A stretch of 64,000 nt of DNA. It comes from an uncultured Eubacteriales bacterium (lineage in GTDB: Bacteria > Bacillota > Clostridia > Oscillospirales > CAG-272). Shown here one piece after another: positions 54,866 through 63,890 of the stretch. The stretch is from NCBI GenBank assembly GCA_934373635.1, contig CAKROZ010000002.1:164224-228223 (forward strand). Reading direction: 5' to 3'. Each line of letters starts with the position of its first letter. The first letter of the stretch is position 1. Both the position numbers and the translations under genes were made by a program. The notes below the pieces were generated by a model. That model did no database searches and was not told the origin of the DNA. It worked only from the letters and a program-made list of their open reading frames with translations.

Positions 54866-56287
54866 TCAGGTAATCTCTTCGAATTCTTCTTCGTACTCGT
54901 CGTCGGTGAGACCTGCTTTCTTTTCCCTTCTCGTTTTGAGAAGATCGAAGACGGTGCCGATCGCCATAATGACGGCGAAGGTGGCGAGGTAGCCGAAGAT
55001 CTTTCCATCCGCGCGATAGGCATCGTATGCCGAATAGCACATGAAGACACAGCAAAGGAGGGCGAGCGCGGGCATGACAAAGCGCTTGACGGGCGAGAGT
55101 TCGCGGCACTTGATCATGACGGCAAGGAACATGGGAATGTAGAAGGCATAGAGCGTGATGATGGAGACCTCATCCCCTTCCCATGCGAGGAAGTCGGGGA
55201 TCGGAGAGCCTTCCGGTTTACAATAAAAGATCTGCCACTGGAAGAGCCACACGCCGCAGAGGATCAACCCGATGATGGAGGAATTGTGCGGCATTTCGGT
55301 CTTCTCGTCGATGCGGGAGAAGATCTTCGGACAGGGACCCTCGCCGCGGGCGGCGAGAGAATACATACCGCGGCAACAGCCGAGCATGAGTCCGTTCATC
55401 GTACCGAGGCAGGAAATGACGAGGAAGACCATGACAATTGTACCGAAGACGGGGCTGCCGAACAGGGCGGTAAAGACGACGGAGGGGAGGTTCCCGCCCG
55501 CGCCGACGATCTCGGAGGGGGTGAGAATGCTGACCGTACCGAGGAAATAGAGTAGATAGACGGAAATCACGATCGCCGAACCGAGAATCAGCGCGACGGG
55601 GAGGTTTCTTTTGGAATTTTTCAGCTCGGAATTGATGGCGGTCGCGATGATCCAGCCCTCATAGGCGAAAGCGAACGCGGCAACCGCGGCGAAGAAGCCG
55701 CCGCCCGACCCGCTCGGAATCTGCTCGGCAAACGAGGCGACGGTCGTCCCGCGCACGAGTCCGACGATCGTACCGACGATGGCAAGAAGTCCGATGGGAA
55801 TCAGCTTGATGATCGTGGTGGAGACCTGAAAATATCCCGCGAGACGGGGAGAGAGCGCGTTGACACCGTAGCCGAGAAGGAGATACAGGGCGGCAATCGC
55901 CAGATGCTCCCCGCTTCCGACGGCGAAGCCGACGAGTCCGCAGGTATACATGGCAGAGACCCATGCGAGCGTGGAGGTCAGAATCGGATAGTACATGGTC
56001 GTCATAAACCATCCGACGTAATAAGCAAAGCGTCTGCCGAGGGTTGCCTCCGCGTAATCGACGACGCCGTTGACCTTTTCAAACTTGTTGGCAAGCGTGG
56101 CGAACACGTAGGAGCAGATGACCATGACCGCGCCGACGGCAAGCACGACGGCGAGGCTCATCACGGCATTGCCGTTCGTTTTATCAAAAACGGTCGTTGC
56201 CTTGAAGAAAATACCCGAGCCGATAACGATGCCGACCACCATGCAGATGGCGGTAATCAAGCCGTACTTTTTCGTGAGATGTTGCAT
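54866..56287 (-). CDS. APC-family amino acid permease
   Basis: A 473-residue membrane transporter with about 12 helices. The TM1 motif VVGIVIGSGIFFKATTV contains the helix-breaking GSG-IF of amino acid/polyamine/organocation carriers. Later come ALAFAYEGWIIATAIN (AAFAFAYEGWI) and ISCLGTMNGLMLGCCRGMYS. The cytoplasmic tail is acidic (LTDDEYEEEFEEIT). The start MQHLTKKYGLIT has AAGGAG before it. It probably acts as an amino acid importer or antiporter; the substrate is not known. Confidence 0.88.
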   Translation of the reverse strand: MQHLTKKYGLITAICMVVGIVIGSGIFFKATTVFDKTNGNAVMSLAVVLAVGAVMVICSYVFATLANKFEKVNGVVDYAEATLGRRFAYYVGWFMTTMYYPILTSTLAWVSAMYTCGLVGFAVGSGEHLAIAALYLLLGYGVNALSPRLAGYFQVSTTIIKLIPIGLLAIVGTIVGLVRGTTVASFAEQIPSGSGGGFFAAVAAFAFAYEGWIIATAINSELKNSKRNLPVALILGSAIVISVYLLYFLGTVSILTPSEIVGAGGNLPSVVFTALFGSPVFGTIVMVFLVISCLGTMNGLMLGCCRGMYSLAARGEGPCPKIFSRIDEKTEMPHNSSIIGLILCGVWLFQWQIFYCKPEGSPIPDFLAWEGDEVSIITLYAFYIPMFLAVMIKCRELSPVKRFVMPALALLCCVFMCYSAYDAYRADGKIFGYLATFAVIMAIGTVFDLLKTRREKKAGLTDDEYEEEFEEIT

Positions 56288-56635
56288 AAGAATGTCTCCT
56301 TATAGAATATAGAATGTAGGTCTGCGGTTCTTGTGCTTTTTGTTATGTCGGGCACATATAAGAAAGACTATCGCAGTTAAAATCTTCCCCGGCTACTTCT
56401 ACGCCCAAAACATTTTTAGCCCTTGCAAAAAGATAATCAAGGTCATTATACGAATCTGATTAAACGGGGTAGTATTCTAACGCTCTATGTTGAGCTTTAT
56501 TCCAATCGTTTGACCTTCTGTTAAGTTATCTTTAACTTCTCGAATTGTCCGCTTTTATTATACAACTTCACTTTTTAGCAAAAATCGGAAAGCGAAGAAG
56601 TAAAAACTCTCCGTCGTTTTGCGGCGGAGAGTTTT
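56288..56635. other. Gap with a possible decayed gene
   Basis: A+T-richer than its surroundings. On the minus strand 56357-56530 reads WNKAQHRALEYYPV-stop- then SDSYNDLDYLFARAKNVLGV and EVAGEDFNCDSLSYMCPT-stop, which has normal protein composition but an interrupting stop and no start. It may be a remnant. A TATAAT-like box (56557-56562) lies upstream of it. No terminator T-run is obvious except the stem at 56608-56636. Confidence 0.3.
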
Positions 56636-56712
56636 TGGTGGAGACGAGGGGGCTCGAACCCTTGACCTCACGGATGTGAACCGTACGCTCTGACCAACTG
56701 AGCTACGCCTCC
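56636..56712 (-). tRNA. tRNA-Val (anticodon CAC)
   Basis: Full cloverleaf: acceptor GGAGGCG with CGTCTCC, D arm TAGCTCAGTTGGTCAGAGC, anticodon loop TTCACAT (CAC), T arm GGGTTCGAGCCCC, encoded CCA. Confidence 0.95.
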
Positions 56713-56794
56713 GAATTTCTCCGACGTGTCGGAGAAGTTCGAGTGCCCCATCTCTGTGGGGTGCCCTGCACGCGACCGAAGCCGCGCAGTTTTT

Positions 56795-56870
56795 TGGTGG
56801 ACCTGGTGGGATTCGAACCCATGACCTCTGCGTTGCGAACGCAGCGCTCTCCCAACTGAGCTACAAGCCC
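56795..56870 (-). tRNA. tRNA-Ala (anticodon CGC)
   Basis: Acceptor GGGCTTG with CAGGTCC, anticodon stem CTGCG/CGCAG around TTCGCAA (CGC), T arm TGGGTTCGAATCCCA, encoded CCA. Confidence 0.93.
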
Positions 56871-57045
56871 GTACCATTCTTCGGAAGAAAGAAATGTTCG
56901 CTTCATTTGCTCTCGCGGTGAAGCGGATGAAGAGGCGAAAGAGGTTCTCGCCTCCCGGTTCTTTGCGTGGGGTTTGCGAGATCGATGCAAGAAAAGGTAC
57001 TTCTTGCTTCTTGCCTTTTCTGTTCTCTTCTTTCTCTTTTATTTT

Positions 57046-57121
57046 TGGTGGAGCATAGGGGATTCGAACCCCTGACCTCAACACTGCCAGTGTTGCGCGC
57101 TCCCAACTGCGCTAATGCCCC
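57046..57121 (-). tRNA. tRNA-Ala (anticodon GGC)
   Basis: Acceptor GGGGCAT with ATGCTCC, anticodon loop CTGGCAG (GGC) on a CAACA/TGTTG stem, T arm GGGGTTCGAATCCCC, encoded CCA. The three tRNA genes are on the same strand, spaced about 80 and 175 bp. Confidence 0.93.
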
Positions 57122-57240
57122 GAACACATGCTATTTTACCATAGACCGCAAAGTTTGTCAAGGGGGTATTTGTATTTTTTCCGATTTCTTGGAGTCTGTT
57201 TCCCGACGATCAAAATTTTCTTTCTTTTTTCATTTTCCTC

Positions 57241-57288
57241 TTGACAAACAGATTTAGAATGATTATAATATTATTAGAATAATTCTAA
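57241..57288 (+). promoter_or_regulatory. Superoxide reductase promoter with two PerR/Fur-type boxes
   Basis: TTGACA (57241-57246), 17-bp spacer, TATAAT (57264-57269). Box 1 TTAGAATGATTATAA (57254-57268) overlaps the -10. Box 2 TTAGAATAATTCTAA (57274-57288) is a perfect 7-1-7 palindrome. Centres are 20 bp apart, so two dimers could bind the same face. Confidence 0.85.
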
Positions 57289-57304
57289 ATTTAAGGAGAA
57301 CCCT

Positions 57305-57691
57305 ATGAAACAGAAATTTTTTGTATGCCGTACCTGCGGTAAAATGGTTGCTATGGTCAAAGAGAGTGAATGCCCCACGCTTTGCTGCGGGGAGAAGATG
57401 GTCGAGCTGATTCCGGGCGCGAAAGACGCATCGAAAGAAAAGCATGTCCCCGTCGTGCATGTGGACGGAAACCGTGTGCATGTACAGGTCGGTGCCGCCC
57501 TGCATCCGATGTCACCCGAACATCTGATCGAATGGATTTCCGTCCGTACAACACGCGGAAATCAGCGTCACGACCTCGCGGCGGGAGACACACCTGAGGC
57601 GGAATTTCTCCTCTCGGAAGGAGAGTCGGTAGAGGCGGTCTACGCTTACTGCAACCTCCACGGTCTTTGGATGACGGAAATCTGCAAATAA
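57305..57691 (+). CDS. dfx: Desulfoferrodoxin (superoxide reductase)
   Basis: A 128-residue non-haem iron protein that reduces superoxide to peroxide without making oxygen, in the cytoplasm of anaerobes. The N-terminal desulforedoxin centre has CRTCGKMV and CPTLCCGEKM (four Cys). The catalytic Fe(His)4-Cys site is formed by His in KHVPVV, the two His of ALHPMSPEHLIEWI, and the Cys and His of AYCNLHGLW. Length fits the 2Fe class. The promoter bears two PerR-type boxes, so it should be derepressed by peroxide. It is a single gene. Confidence 0.95.
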   Translation: MKQKFFVCRTCGKMVAMVKESECPTLCCGEKMVELIPGAKDASKEKHVPVVHVDGNRVHVQVGAALHPMSPEHLIEWISVRTTRGNQRHDLAAGDTPEAEFLLSEGESVEAVYAYCNLHGLWMTEICK

Positions 57692-57724
57692 TTCTTTGCA
57701 ATATGACGTGATCTCACAAACGTG

Positions 57725-57851
57725 AAGGGGCTGTCACATTCAGCATTTTCCGTATGAAAACGAAAAATGACCGAGAATCATCTTGATTTTCGGTCATTTT
57801 TGCATATTGATTTCGGATTTTCGTTTTATGCGCTTCGTGCGACAGCCCCTT
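57725..57851. terminator. Large nested hairpin between convergent genes
   Basis: Outer arms AAGGGGCTGTC (57725-57735) and GACAGCCCCTT (57841-57851); inner stem AAAAATGACCGA (57763-57774) with TCGGTCATTTTT (57790-57801). The inner stem ends in a T-run and is a normal terminator; the outer arms are unusual. Confidence 0.7.
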
Positions 57852-57895
57852 TTCCTATGAAACAACATCGGGCGTTCGCGCGAATTCACTCTTCG

Positions 57896-58525
57896 TCATA
57901 TCCCCTTCGCGAAGGTCGTGGTCAGATTCCCGAGATAGGAGGTATCTCCGATAGATTCGGCACGGAGGATATCTCCGTCGGCTAAGAGGATCGAAGTCGA
58001 GGCGTTCGGCACCCAGCGGAGCTCCTGCATCGTGCGTCCCGTCGCAAGGGACAGCAGAACGCGCACGGGGGTCGCGTGAGTGGCGAGGAGGACGGTCTTT
58101 CCGTCGTATTCTTTGACAAGACGAGCGAACGCAGGGAGAACCCGTGCGCGGACGTCCTCGACGGATTCCCCTTCGGGGCAGGCGCCGTGATCGATGTCGC
58201 CAAGCCATACAGCGAGTGCCTCGGGATATTCCTTCCCGATGTCCTCGTAGGTATGCCCCTCAAAACGACCGCCGTAGATCTCGCGGAAGGCGGGCTCCCG
58301 TCGGATCGGGAGCCCCTTTTCCTCTGCGGTCGGCGTGACCGTCGCGACGACGCGGGAAAGATCGCTCGAGACGATGGCGTCGAGCGGAAGATCGCGCAGA
58401 TGTTCGGCAAGGCGGCGCGCCTGTTCCCTGCCCGTATCGGTCAGCCCGATGTCGAGCCGCCCCGTAAAGGTGCGGTCGCGATTGCTCTCGCTCTGTGCAT
58501 GACGGACAAGATAGATCTTGGTCAA
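57896..58525 (-). CDS. Histidine phosphatase superfamily protein (phosphoglycerate-mutase-like)
   Basis: A 209-residue enzyme with the RHG motif IYLVRHAQSESNRDRTFTGR (catalytic His), the RREPAFREIYGGRFEG segment and the second His in TVLLATHATPVRVLLSL. Members of this branch are phosphatases of sugar phosphates or of alpha-ribazole type rather than glycolytic mutases. The start is taken as TTG (58523-58525), overlapping the GH78 stop by two bases; a GGGAGA site precedes it. An ATG 69 bp upstream lies inside the GH78 gene. Confidence 0.85.
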   Translation of the reverse strand: MTKIYLVRHAQSESNRDRTFTGRLDIGLTDTGREQARRLAEHLRDLPLDAIVSSDLSRVVATVTPTAEEKGLPIRREPAFREIYGGRFEGHTYEDIGKEYPEALAVWLGDIDHGACPEGESVEDVRARVLPAFARLVKEYDGKTVLLATHATPVRVLLSLATGRTMQELRWVPNASTSILLADGDILRAESIGDTSYLGNLTTTFAKGI

Positions 58526-60393
58526 AGGAGCTCTCCCTTCTTTTTCTTTTCCTCTTTCAACAGTCGGAGGTAGTATACGGGCATGGCAGACCAACCATGG
58601 CAGAGACTGCCCGCACCGTCAAAATCCTCCGCTCCCTTCTCGGTCTCCCGGAAGGTGGTGGCACCCGCATCGAGCATCGGTACGTATTTTTTCAGGATGT
58701 CCGACAGGATCAGATCCTCGTATCCGCCGACCGAGAGCAGAGCGTCATAGAAGAAGGTGGTCATGGAAAGCGTGATCGGGACGAGCATGTCGTCGGTGAG
58801 CATCCGTTTGGCAAGAGCGGCATCGCCGAGCCCCGCGAGGATCGCCATGGAATTGCCGAGGACGCTGTACGTCTCGTCCCGCGTCGAGAGTCGATAGAGC
58901 CCGCGCTCCTCTTGATAGAAAGTGTGACGGATCGCCTCGCGCATGGCTTCGGTATCCGTCTTCTCCCCGAAGAGGGCGTCGGCATACGATACGGCACGCA
59001 GGTAGGCGAGATTCAGAATCAGATCATAGGATCTCGGCGCGTGAGGCCTGTCTTTGTCCGCCTCCCCGCTGCTTCCCTCGCTCCATTCGTAGAAATTCCA
59101 CGCGGGCGGCGGGAGAAGAGGAATGAGCCCCGTCTCATCGACGGACTCGCGGAAGAAGGCGAGAATCCTCTTTACGGTCTCCTCCGTCTCGGAGAGGATC
59201 GACGTGTCTTCGGTGAACTTCACGTACTCGGCAAGCTGAATCGGATAGATCAGAGAGAAAAAGGGAATGGGGAGAACGATGCCCGAGGGCGCGCAGATAT
59301 TGAGGAGCCCGCAATCGAGCTGAGACTTCGCGAGGAGAAGAAGATTCTCCCGCTGAAATTTATGACCGCGGAAGGCAAAATAGCCCGCGAGCATCTGATT
59401 TCGGCTGTCCAACGCGTAGAGCGCCTGCTCCCGCCACGGGCAGTCCTCATAATGCTCGTGCATACAGCATTTCAAGGTGTAGACCGAGGTATCGTAGATA
59501 TTTTGTAACGTTTTGTTTTCAAATTTGATCTTGTTTGCCAGTACGGGAAATTCTACGGGACGAATCCCGAGATATTCGATATGGATCTTCTTCGAATTGA
59601 CAAAGAGGTATCTACCCGCAAGGCGGCGGTAGGGATTCAGATAGAGATTGCGTCCGACCCCCGCGCGGAATTCCACGCTGAAATCGCATCCCGGTAAGAA
59701 CCTTTGCACTATGCCGTCCGTCAGATGCTCGGCATAGGAGATCGTGAGCTCACATTCTTCCTCCGCAACGATGTCCATGTCGAGAAAGCCCACCGTCTCG
59801 CATCCGAGGTCGACAAGATACCCGTCCTCCCTCTCCGTCAGGGTGATCGGGCGTCTTGCTCCCAGCTTCAGATTCGGAAGCTCGCGCTCGCGGCAGGTGA
59901 GCGTCTCGTATACGGTCGCGGGCACCGCGCGTCCCGCATCGCAGAACACGGTATTGTCATAATAGAAGGAATCGCCGAGTTGCGGAGTTATGCGCTTACA
60001 GTACCCGCTCCGATAGTTGAGATTGCGGGTGCAACGAACCGTCCCGTCGCTCGTGAGAAGCACCTTTTTCCCACATTCGACGGTGAAGGCAAGATAGGCA
60101 TCCGAGGCGATATAGGTCTGAGTATCGGCACCGCCGTGCCATGCGGTGATCTTCAGGGAATTCTCCTTTTCGCAAAAGGAGGTGATGTCGAAGACGAGAG
60201 CTTCCTTATCCTCGGGGAAATTCTGACACGCGCCGAAGGCACAGAGCGTCCCGTTGCAATAGGCGGCAAATTTATCGTCCGTCGAGATCTTGAGAAGGAC
60301 CTTCTCTCCCTTCGGTGCCTTAAAGTCTGCCGTAAAATCCATGTATTCGTCGCGGGTGTTGCGTCTTTCTCCCCATATGGCTTTTGCTATCAT
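58522..60393 (-). CDS. GH78 alpha-L-rhamnosidase-like enzyme
   Basis: A 623-residue cytoplasmic glycoside hydrolase. A beta-sandwich N-terminus (VLLKISTDDKFAAYCNG) precedes an (alpha/alpha)6 barrel. The family 78 catalytic motif is visible as HEHYEDCPWREQALYALDSR, with GATTFRETEKGAEDFDGAGS, then LCHGWSAMPVYYL near the end. It removes terminal rhamnose from pectin side chains, glycosides or flavonoids. It has no signal peptide. It is the middle gene of an operon with a GNAT acetyltransferase and a histidine phosphatase. The length is at the short end for GH78. Confidence 0.85.
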   Translation of the reverse strand: MIAKAIWGERRNTRDEYMDFTADFKAPKGEKVLLKISTDDKFAAYCNGTLCAFGACQNFPEDKEALVFDITSFCEKENSLKITAWHGGADTQTYIASDAYLAFTVECGKKVLLTSDGTVRCTRNLNYRSGYCKRITPQLGDSFYYDNTVFCDAGRAVPATVYETLTCRERELPNLKLGARRPITLTEREDGYLVDLGCETVGFLDMDIVAEEECELTISYAEHLTDGIVQRFLPGCDFSVEFRAGVGRNLYLNPYRRLAGRYLFVNSKKIHIEYLGIRPVEFPVLANKIKFENKTLQNIYDTSVYTLKCCMHEHYEDCPWREQALYALDSRNQMLAGYFAFRGHKFQRENLLLLAKSQLDCGLLNICAPSGIVLPIPFFSLIYPIQLAEYVKFTEDTSILSETEETVKRILAFFRESVDETGLIPLLPPPAWNFYEWSEGSSGEADKDRPHAPRSYDLILNLAYLRAVSYADALFGEKTDTEAMREAIRHTFYQEERGLYRLSTRDETYSVLGNSMAILAGLGDAALAKRMLTDDMLVPITLSMTTFFYDALLSVGGYEDLILSDILKKYVPMLDAGATTFRETEKGAEDFDGAGSLCHGWSAMPVYYLRLLKEEKKKKGELL

Positions 60394-60424
60394 GGCGTTT
60401 TCCCTTCCCTTTGTTGTTTCGGTA

Positions 60425-60889
60425 TCAGAGCACGGTCTCCATGCCGATCTTCTGCACCTTCATGCCGAGTGAATCGTAAAAGCGGCGCGCGCTCTCATTC
60501 CCCGCCCACACGTTCAGTGTCACGTTATACGCGCCGATACCGCGTGCAAAGGTCAGAACATGCTCATACAGCGCGTGCCCGATGCCGCCGCCGCGCGTCT
60601 GTGCGTCGACGCAAAGATCGTCGATATACACCGTGCGGTAACCCGTCGTCGCGGTATCCTTCGTGTGGTCGAGAACGATGCAGAAGGCGTAGCCGAGCAC
60701 CTTTCCCGCATCGTCAAAAACAAAAATCGGGCGATCCTCATCCTTCAAAATCGTGAGAAGCTCCTCGTCGGTATACTTTTTTCTCCCGTCCCGAAACAAA
60801 TCGGGGCGAAGTTTCGCATGGATGCGGTTGACCTCGATCAACAGCCTGTCCAGTGCAGGAATGTCCTCTTCCGTCGCGCGTCTTATCAT
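60425..60889 (-). CDS. GNAT-family N-acetyltransferase
   Basis: A 154-residue acetyltransferase of unknown substrate. It begins MIRRATEEDIPALDRLLIEV and has the CoA-binding motif A (YIDDLCVDAQTRGGGIGHAL, Q/R-x-x-G-x-G). It ends with the usual NVTLNVWAGNESARRFYDSL. The ATG at 60887-60889 has AGAGG before it; a longer frame to 61006 is not supported. First gene of the operon with GH78, from a TTGCAA-17-TACAAT promoter (60930-60958). Confidence 0.88.
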   Translation of the reverse strand: MIRRATEEDIPALDRLLIEVNRIHAKLRPDLFRDGRKKYTDEELLTILKDEDRPIFVFDDAGKVLGYAFCIVLDHTKDTATTGYRTVYIDDLCVDAQTRGGGIGHALYEHVLTFARGIGAYNVTLNVWAGNESARRFYDSLGMKVQKIGMETVL

Positions 60890-60929
60890 GATCCTCTTCG
60901 CCTTCTTTGCGTTTGATTTTCTTTCCTTA

Positions 60930-60958
60930 ATTGTACCATATCTTTTTTGTTTTTGCAA
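60930..60958 (-). promoter_or_regulatory. Sigma-A promoter for GNAT-GH78-phosphatase
   Basis: Minus strand TTGCAA (60953-60958), 17-bp spacer, TACAAT (60930-60935). Confidence 0.7.
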
Positions 60959-61309
60959 GAGATAAAAGGAAAATGCCGAAAGCAATCGAAAAAATAGCAG
61001 GGACACGTGAGGGTGATCGGAATGGTAAAATCAAAACACTTACGACGGCGTCAATCCCGATGCCCCCCGAATAAACTGTTATTGTCAGTCATTCTGACGA
61101 TTCCTCCCGTGTGTTTTAGTTTTGGTTGGCGAACCTTCTCTATTGCATCACAGGAGGAATACTTGTATCTGAGATCCTTTAATTCGACGGTGGTGGTTTT
61201 TCGCTAAAGGCTACAAAGAAATACCGGGTAGAAATCAATCTACCCGGTATTTCTTTGTGTAAGCCAAAACGACACCGAAGAACAATATCGTGTTCGGATT
61301 ATACTGCAA
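60959..61309. other. Gap with one terminator, no credible gene
   Basis: A 66-codon frame on the plus strand (61007-61207) lacks a ribosome-binding site and shows no domain, so it is not called. 61213-61258 is a perfect 20-bp stem with loop AATCAA; its meaning is unclear. Confidence 0.6.
61213..61258. terminator. Perfect 20-bp hairpin, likely terminator
   Basis: Arms 61213-61232 and 61239-61258, loop AATCAA. T-rich on both arms, so it may act in either direction. Confidence 0.7.
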
Positions 61310-61384
61310 TGGTGACTCGTGGCAGAATCGAACTGCCGTTTCAGCCTTGAGAGGGCCGTGTCTTAGCCGCTTGACCAACGAGCC
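61310..61384 (-). tRNA. tRNA-Glu (anticodon CTC)
   Basis: Acceptor GGCTCGT with ACGAGTC, D arm TGGTCAAGCGGCTAAGAC, anticodon loop CTCTCAA (CTC), T arm CGGCAGTTCGATTCTGCC, encoded CCA. Confidence 0.9.
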
Positions 61385-61461
61385 GTTTTTTGCTTGCATG
61401 TTATTGTAACACAGATGCGCGGATTTGTCAAGGGGCTTTTTGATTTTTTTTGATTTTCCCG

Positions 61462-61491
61462 TTGATTTTTCGTGCTACTCTGTGCTATAAT
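61462..61491 (+). promoter_or_regulatory. Sigma-A promoter for the AraC regulator
   Basis: TTGATT (61462-61467), 18-bp spacer, extended -10 TGCTATAAT (61483-61491). Confidence 0.65.
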
Positions 61492-61628
61492 AGTAGAAAA
61501 ACGGGATTTTTATGAAAAAACGCCGATTTTTTCGGTAGTTCTTTCGAAAAAAGATTTGAAAATTTCGCGGTGTCGGGTGCTTTGCCCGCCATTCGCGCCC
61601 CGTGATTTCGGAAAGGAACCGTACCGCC

Positions 61629-62474
61629 ATGAAGCTCGACAGTCTCAATCCCTATGTCAGGCGCGCCTCCCTGCTTGAAAAAAGCGCCGCGGGCGATTTT
61701 CGCACGGCGCCCGACGCGCGCTGCTTCTTCTCCCTTTCGGGAGACATTGCCATCGAGATCGAGGGGGAGAAAAAGCGGCATCTGACCCCCGGGAATTTTC
61801 TCTATCTGCCCGCGGGAACGGTGTACAAGCTCAAAAGCAAGTACTTTCGCGCGGTGGTGTTGAATTTCGATCTGACATGTGAGCCCGAGGCGCCCGCCGA
61901 GCGGCTTTCGACACTTTCCCACCCTCTCTCCGACGCGGATGCCGCGCGGGTGCGGAGATGCGCGGACGCGTCCCCCTTCGACCGTCCCCTCTTCATCGAG
62001 GACATGGCGGCGGAAAAGGACGCCTACCTGCGCATGGCGAATCTGTTCGTGAGTGCGCTCGGAGATTATCGGGCGACCGTATCCGCGCTCCTCAAATTGC
62101 AGCTTCTGCGTGTGGCGGAGATCACCGACGAAAACGCGCTCCCCACCCGCATGGTGGAAGCGATGGATGAATACATCCGTGAGCACTGCGGCGAGGAATT
62201 GTCCAACACCGAGATCGGCGCGATCTTCGGCTATCATCCCTTCTATGTCAGTCAGATGCTAAAAAAGAAGGCGGGCATCACCCTGCATCAATATATTATC
62301 GCCTACCGTCTGAAGGCGGCGCGCACCCTGCTTGAAAACACCGACAAGACCGTGATCGACATCGCCGCCGAGACGGGCTTCACCGATGCGTCCTACTTTA
62401 CCAAAATGTTCAAGGCTTCCTACGGAGAAACGCCGAAAGAATTTCGGAATTCTCTGAAAGAAGAGCTGATATGA
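61629..62474 (+). CDS. AraC-family transcriptional regulator
   Basis: A 281-residue regulator. An N-terminal cupin-like ligand-binding part (FLYLPAGTVYKLKSKYFRAV) is followed by two helix-turn-helix motifs (LSNTEIGAIFGYHPFYVSQM, LKKKAGITLHQYIIAYRL; then VIDIAAETGFTDASYFTKMF). It closes with the usual KASYGETPKEFRNS. It probably senses a sugar and activates nearby or distant catabolic genes. The ATG at 61629 follows GGAAAGGAAC. No sugar gene is next to it, so the target is unknown. It is followed by rlmD without terminator. Confidence 0.9.
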   Translation: MKLDSLNPYVRRASLLEKSAAGDFRTAPDARCFFSLSGDIAIEIEGEKKRHLTPGNFLYLPAGTVYKLKSKYFRAVVLNFDLTCEPEAPAERLSTLSHPLSDADAARVRRCADASPFDRPLFIEDMAAEKDAYLRMANLFVSALGDYRATVSALLKLQLLRVAEITDENALPTRMVEAMDEYIREHCGEELSNTEIGAIFGYHPFYVSQMLKKKAGITLHQYIIAYRLKAARTLLENTDKTVIDIAAETGFTDASYFTKMFKASYGETPKEFRNSLKEELI

Positions 62475-62504
62475 CAATCATTCTTTACATAACGGAAGTT
62501 TATC

Positions 62505-63890
62505 ATGCTATCCAAGAATCAAAAACTCATTCTGACCGTGACGGATCTGAACCATCTCGGCTACGGTGTCGCGAAGCCGGACGGCTTCACCGTCTTTGTA
62601 TCGGGTGCGGTGACGGGAGAAGTCGTCGAAGCCGTCGTCATTAAGGTCAATCGCACCTATGCCATCGCGAAGGCGGTGAAGATTCTCTCCGCCTCGCCTC
62701 TTCGCACCGACGCGCGGTGCAAAAATCCCGTATGCCATGCCTGCGCTTATCGGGACATCCTCTATACGGAGGAATGTCGTCTCAAGGAGACGTCGGTGCG
62801 CATGGCATTCCGCAAGGCGGGGCTTTCGTCGGTCGAGGTGGCGCCCCTTCTCCCCTCACCGCTGACGGCGGGCTATCGCAACAAGGCACAATACCCGATC
62901 GCATCGGACGGCAAGGGGGGCTATCTCATCGGCTTTTACGCGCCGAAGAGCCACCGTGTCACCGAGGCGGCGGACTGTCCGCTCGCCACGCGGGGCTTTC
63001 GGGAAATTCTCGGGACGCTCCGCGTCTTCTTCGAGGCGCACCGTCTCACGGTCTTCGACGCCGCGAGCGGACGGGGATTGCTACGGCATGTATATCTTCG
63101 TCGCGGCGAGGTCTCGGGCGAGGTCCTGCTGACCCTTGTCGTCGGGGAAAAGGTCTTCCCTGCGGAGGGGGAGCTTGTCCGCGTTTTGCGGGAGGCACAC
63201 CCCGAGATCGTCGGGATTCTGCTTAACTTCAACAGTGAAGACACGAACGTGATCCTCGGGCGAGAGTACCGCCTGCTTTGGGGGCGTGACAGAATGTATG
63301 ACACGCTCGCGGGTGTGACGCTCGGCATGACGGCGCCTTCCTTCTATCAGGTGAATCACGCGGCGGCAGAGCTTCTGTACGCCAAGGCAAGGGAGTTTGC
63401 CGCCCTCACGGGGCGAGAGACACTTCTCGATCTGTACTGCGGGGTCGGCTCCATCGGATTATCGATGGCAAAAGACGCCGCCGAGGTCATCGGCGTGGAA
63501 ATCGTGGAGAGCGCCGCCCGCTGTGCCGAGGAGAACGCCGCGGCAAACGGGATTGAAAACGCGCACTTCTACGCGGGGGACGCCGCCGACACCGAAGGGC
63601 TTCTCCACCGTGCGGAAGAGTTGCGCGGTGCGCCGATCCGTCCCGATGTCGTGATCCTCGACCCGCCGCGCGGCGGATGCGACGAGCGCACGCTCGATTT
63701 CGTTTCTTCCCTGCGTCCGTCAAGAATTGTTTACATATCATGTAATCCGGAGACGCTCGCGAGAGATGTCGCACATCTGATCCCTCTCGGATATGTGCCG
63801 GGAATTGTCACGCCTGTCGATATGTTTCCGGGGACGGGGCATGTCGAGGCTGTGTGTTTATTGTCCAAACCTCTCAAAAAGAAACTGTAA
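62505..63890 (+). CDS. 23S rRNA (uracil-5-)-methyltransferase, RumA/RlmD-RlmCD type
   Basis: A 461-residue enzyme that methylates uracil C5 in 23S rRNA. An N-terminal TRAM domain (VTDLNHLGYGVAKPDGFTV) binds RNA. The iron-sulfur cysteines are C-N-P-V-C-H-A-C-A and further CRLKE. SAM motif I is ETLLDLYCGVGSIGLSMAKD. The catalytic Cys is in VYISCNPETLARD, with the DPPRGGCDE motif before it. RlmC, RlmD and RlmCD cannot be told apart. The start is 30 bp after the AraC gene. Confidence 0.93.
   Translation: MLSKNQKLILTVTDLNHLGYGVAKPDGFTVFVSGAVTGEVVEAVVIKVNRTYAIAKAVKILSASPLRTDARCKNPVCHACAYRDILYTEECRLKETSVRMAFRKAGLSSVEVAPLLPSPLTAGYRNKAQYPIASDGKGGYLIGFYAPKSHRVTEAADCPLATRGFREILGTLRVFFEAHRLTVFDAASGRGLLRHVYLRRGEVSGEVLLTLVVGEKVFPAEGELVRVLREAHPEIVGILLNFNSEDTNVILGREYRLLWGRDRMYDTLAGVTLGMTAPSFYQVNHAAAELLYAKAREFAALTGRETLLDLYCGVGSIGLSMAKDAAEVIGVEIVESAARCAEENAAANGIENAHFYAGDAADTEGLLHRAEELRGAPIRPDVVILDPPRGGCDERTLDFVSSLRPSRIVYISCNPETLARDVAHLIPLGYVPGIVTPVDMFPGTGHVEAVCLLSKPLKKKL

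Noticed and set aside
56668..57127. Frames of 74-138 codons over the tRNA genes on the minus strand
   Set aside because: They are tRNA sequence read as protein; the tRNA cloverleaves are complete.
61007..61207. A 66-codon frame on the plus strand after the GNAT gene
   Set aside because: No ribosome-binding site, no domain and unusual composition.
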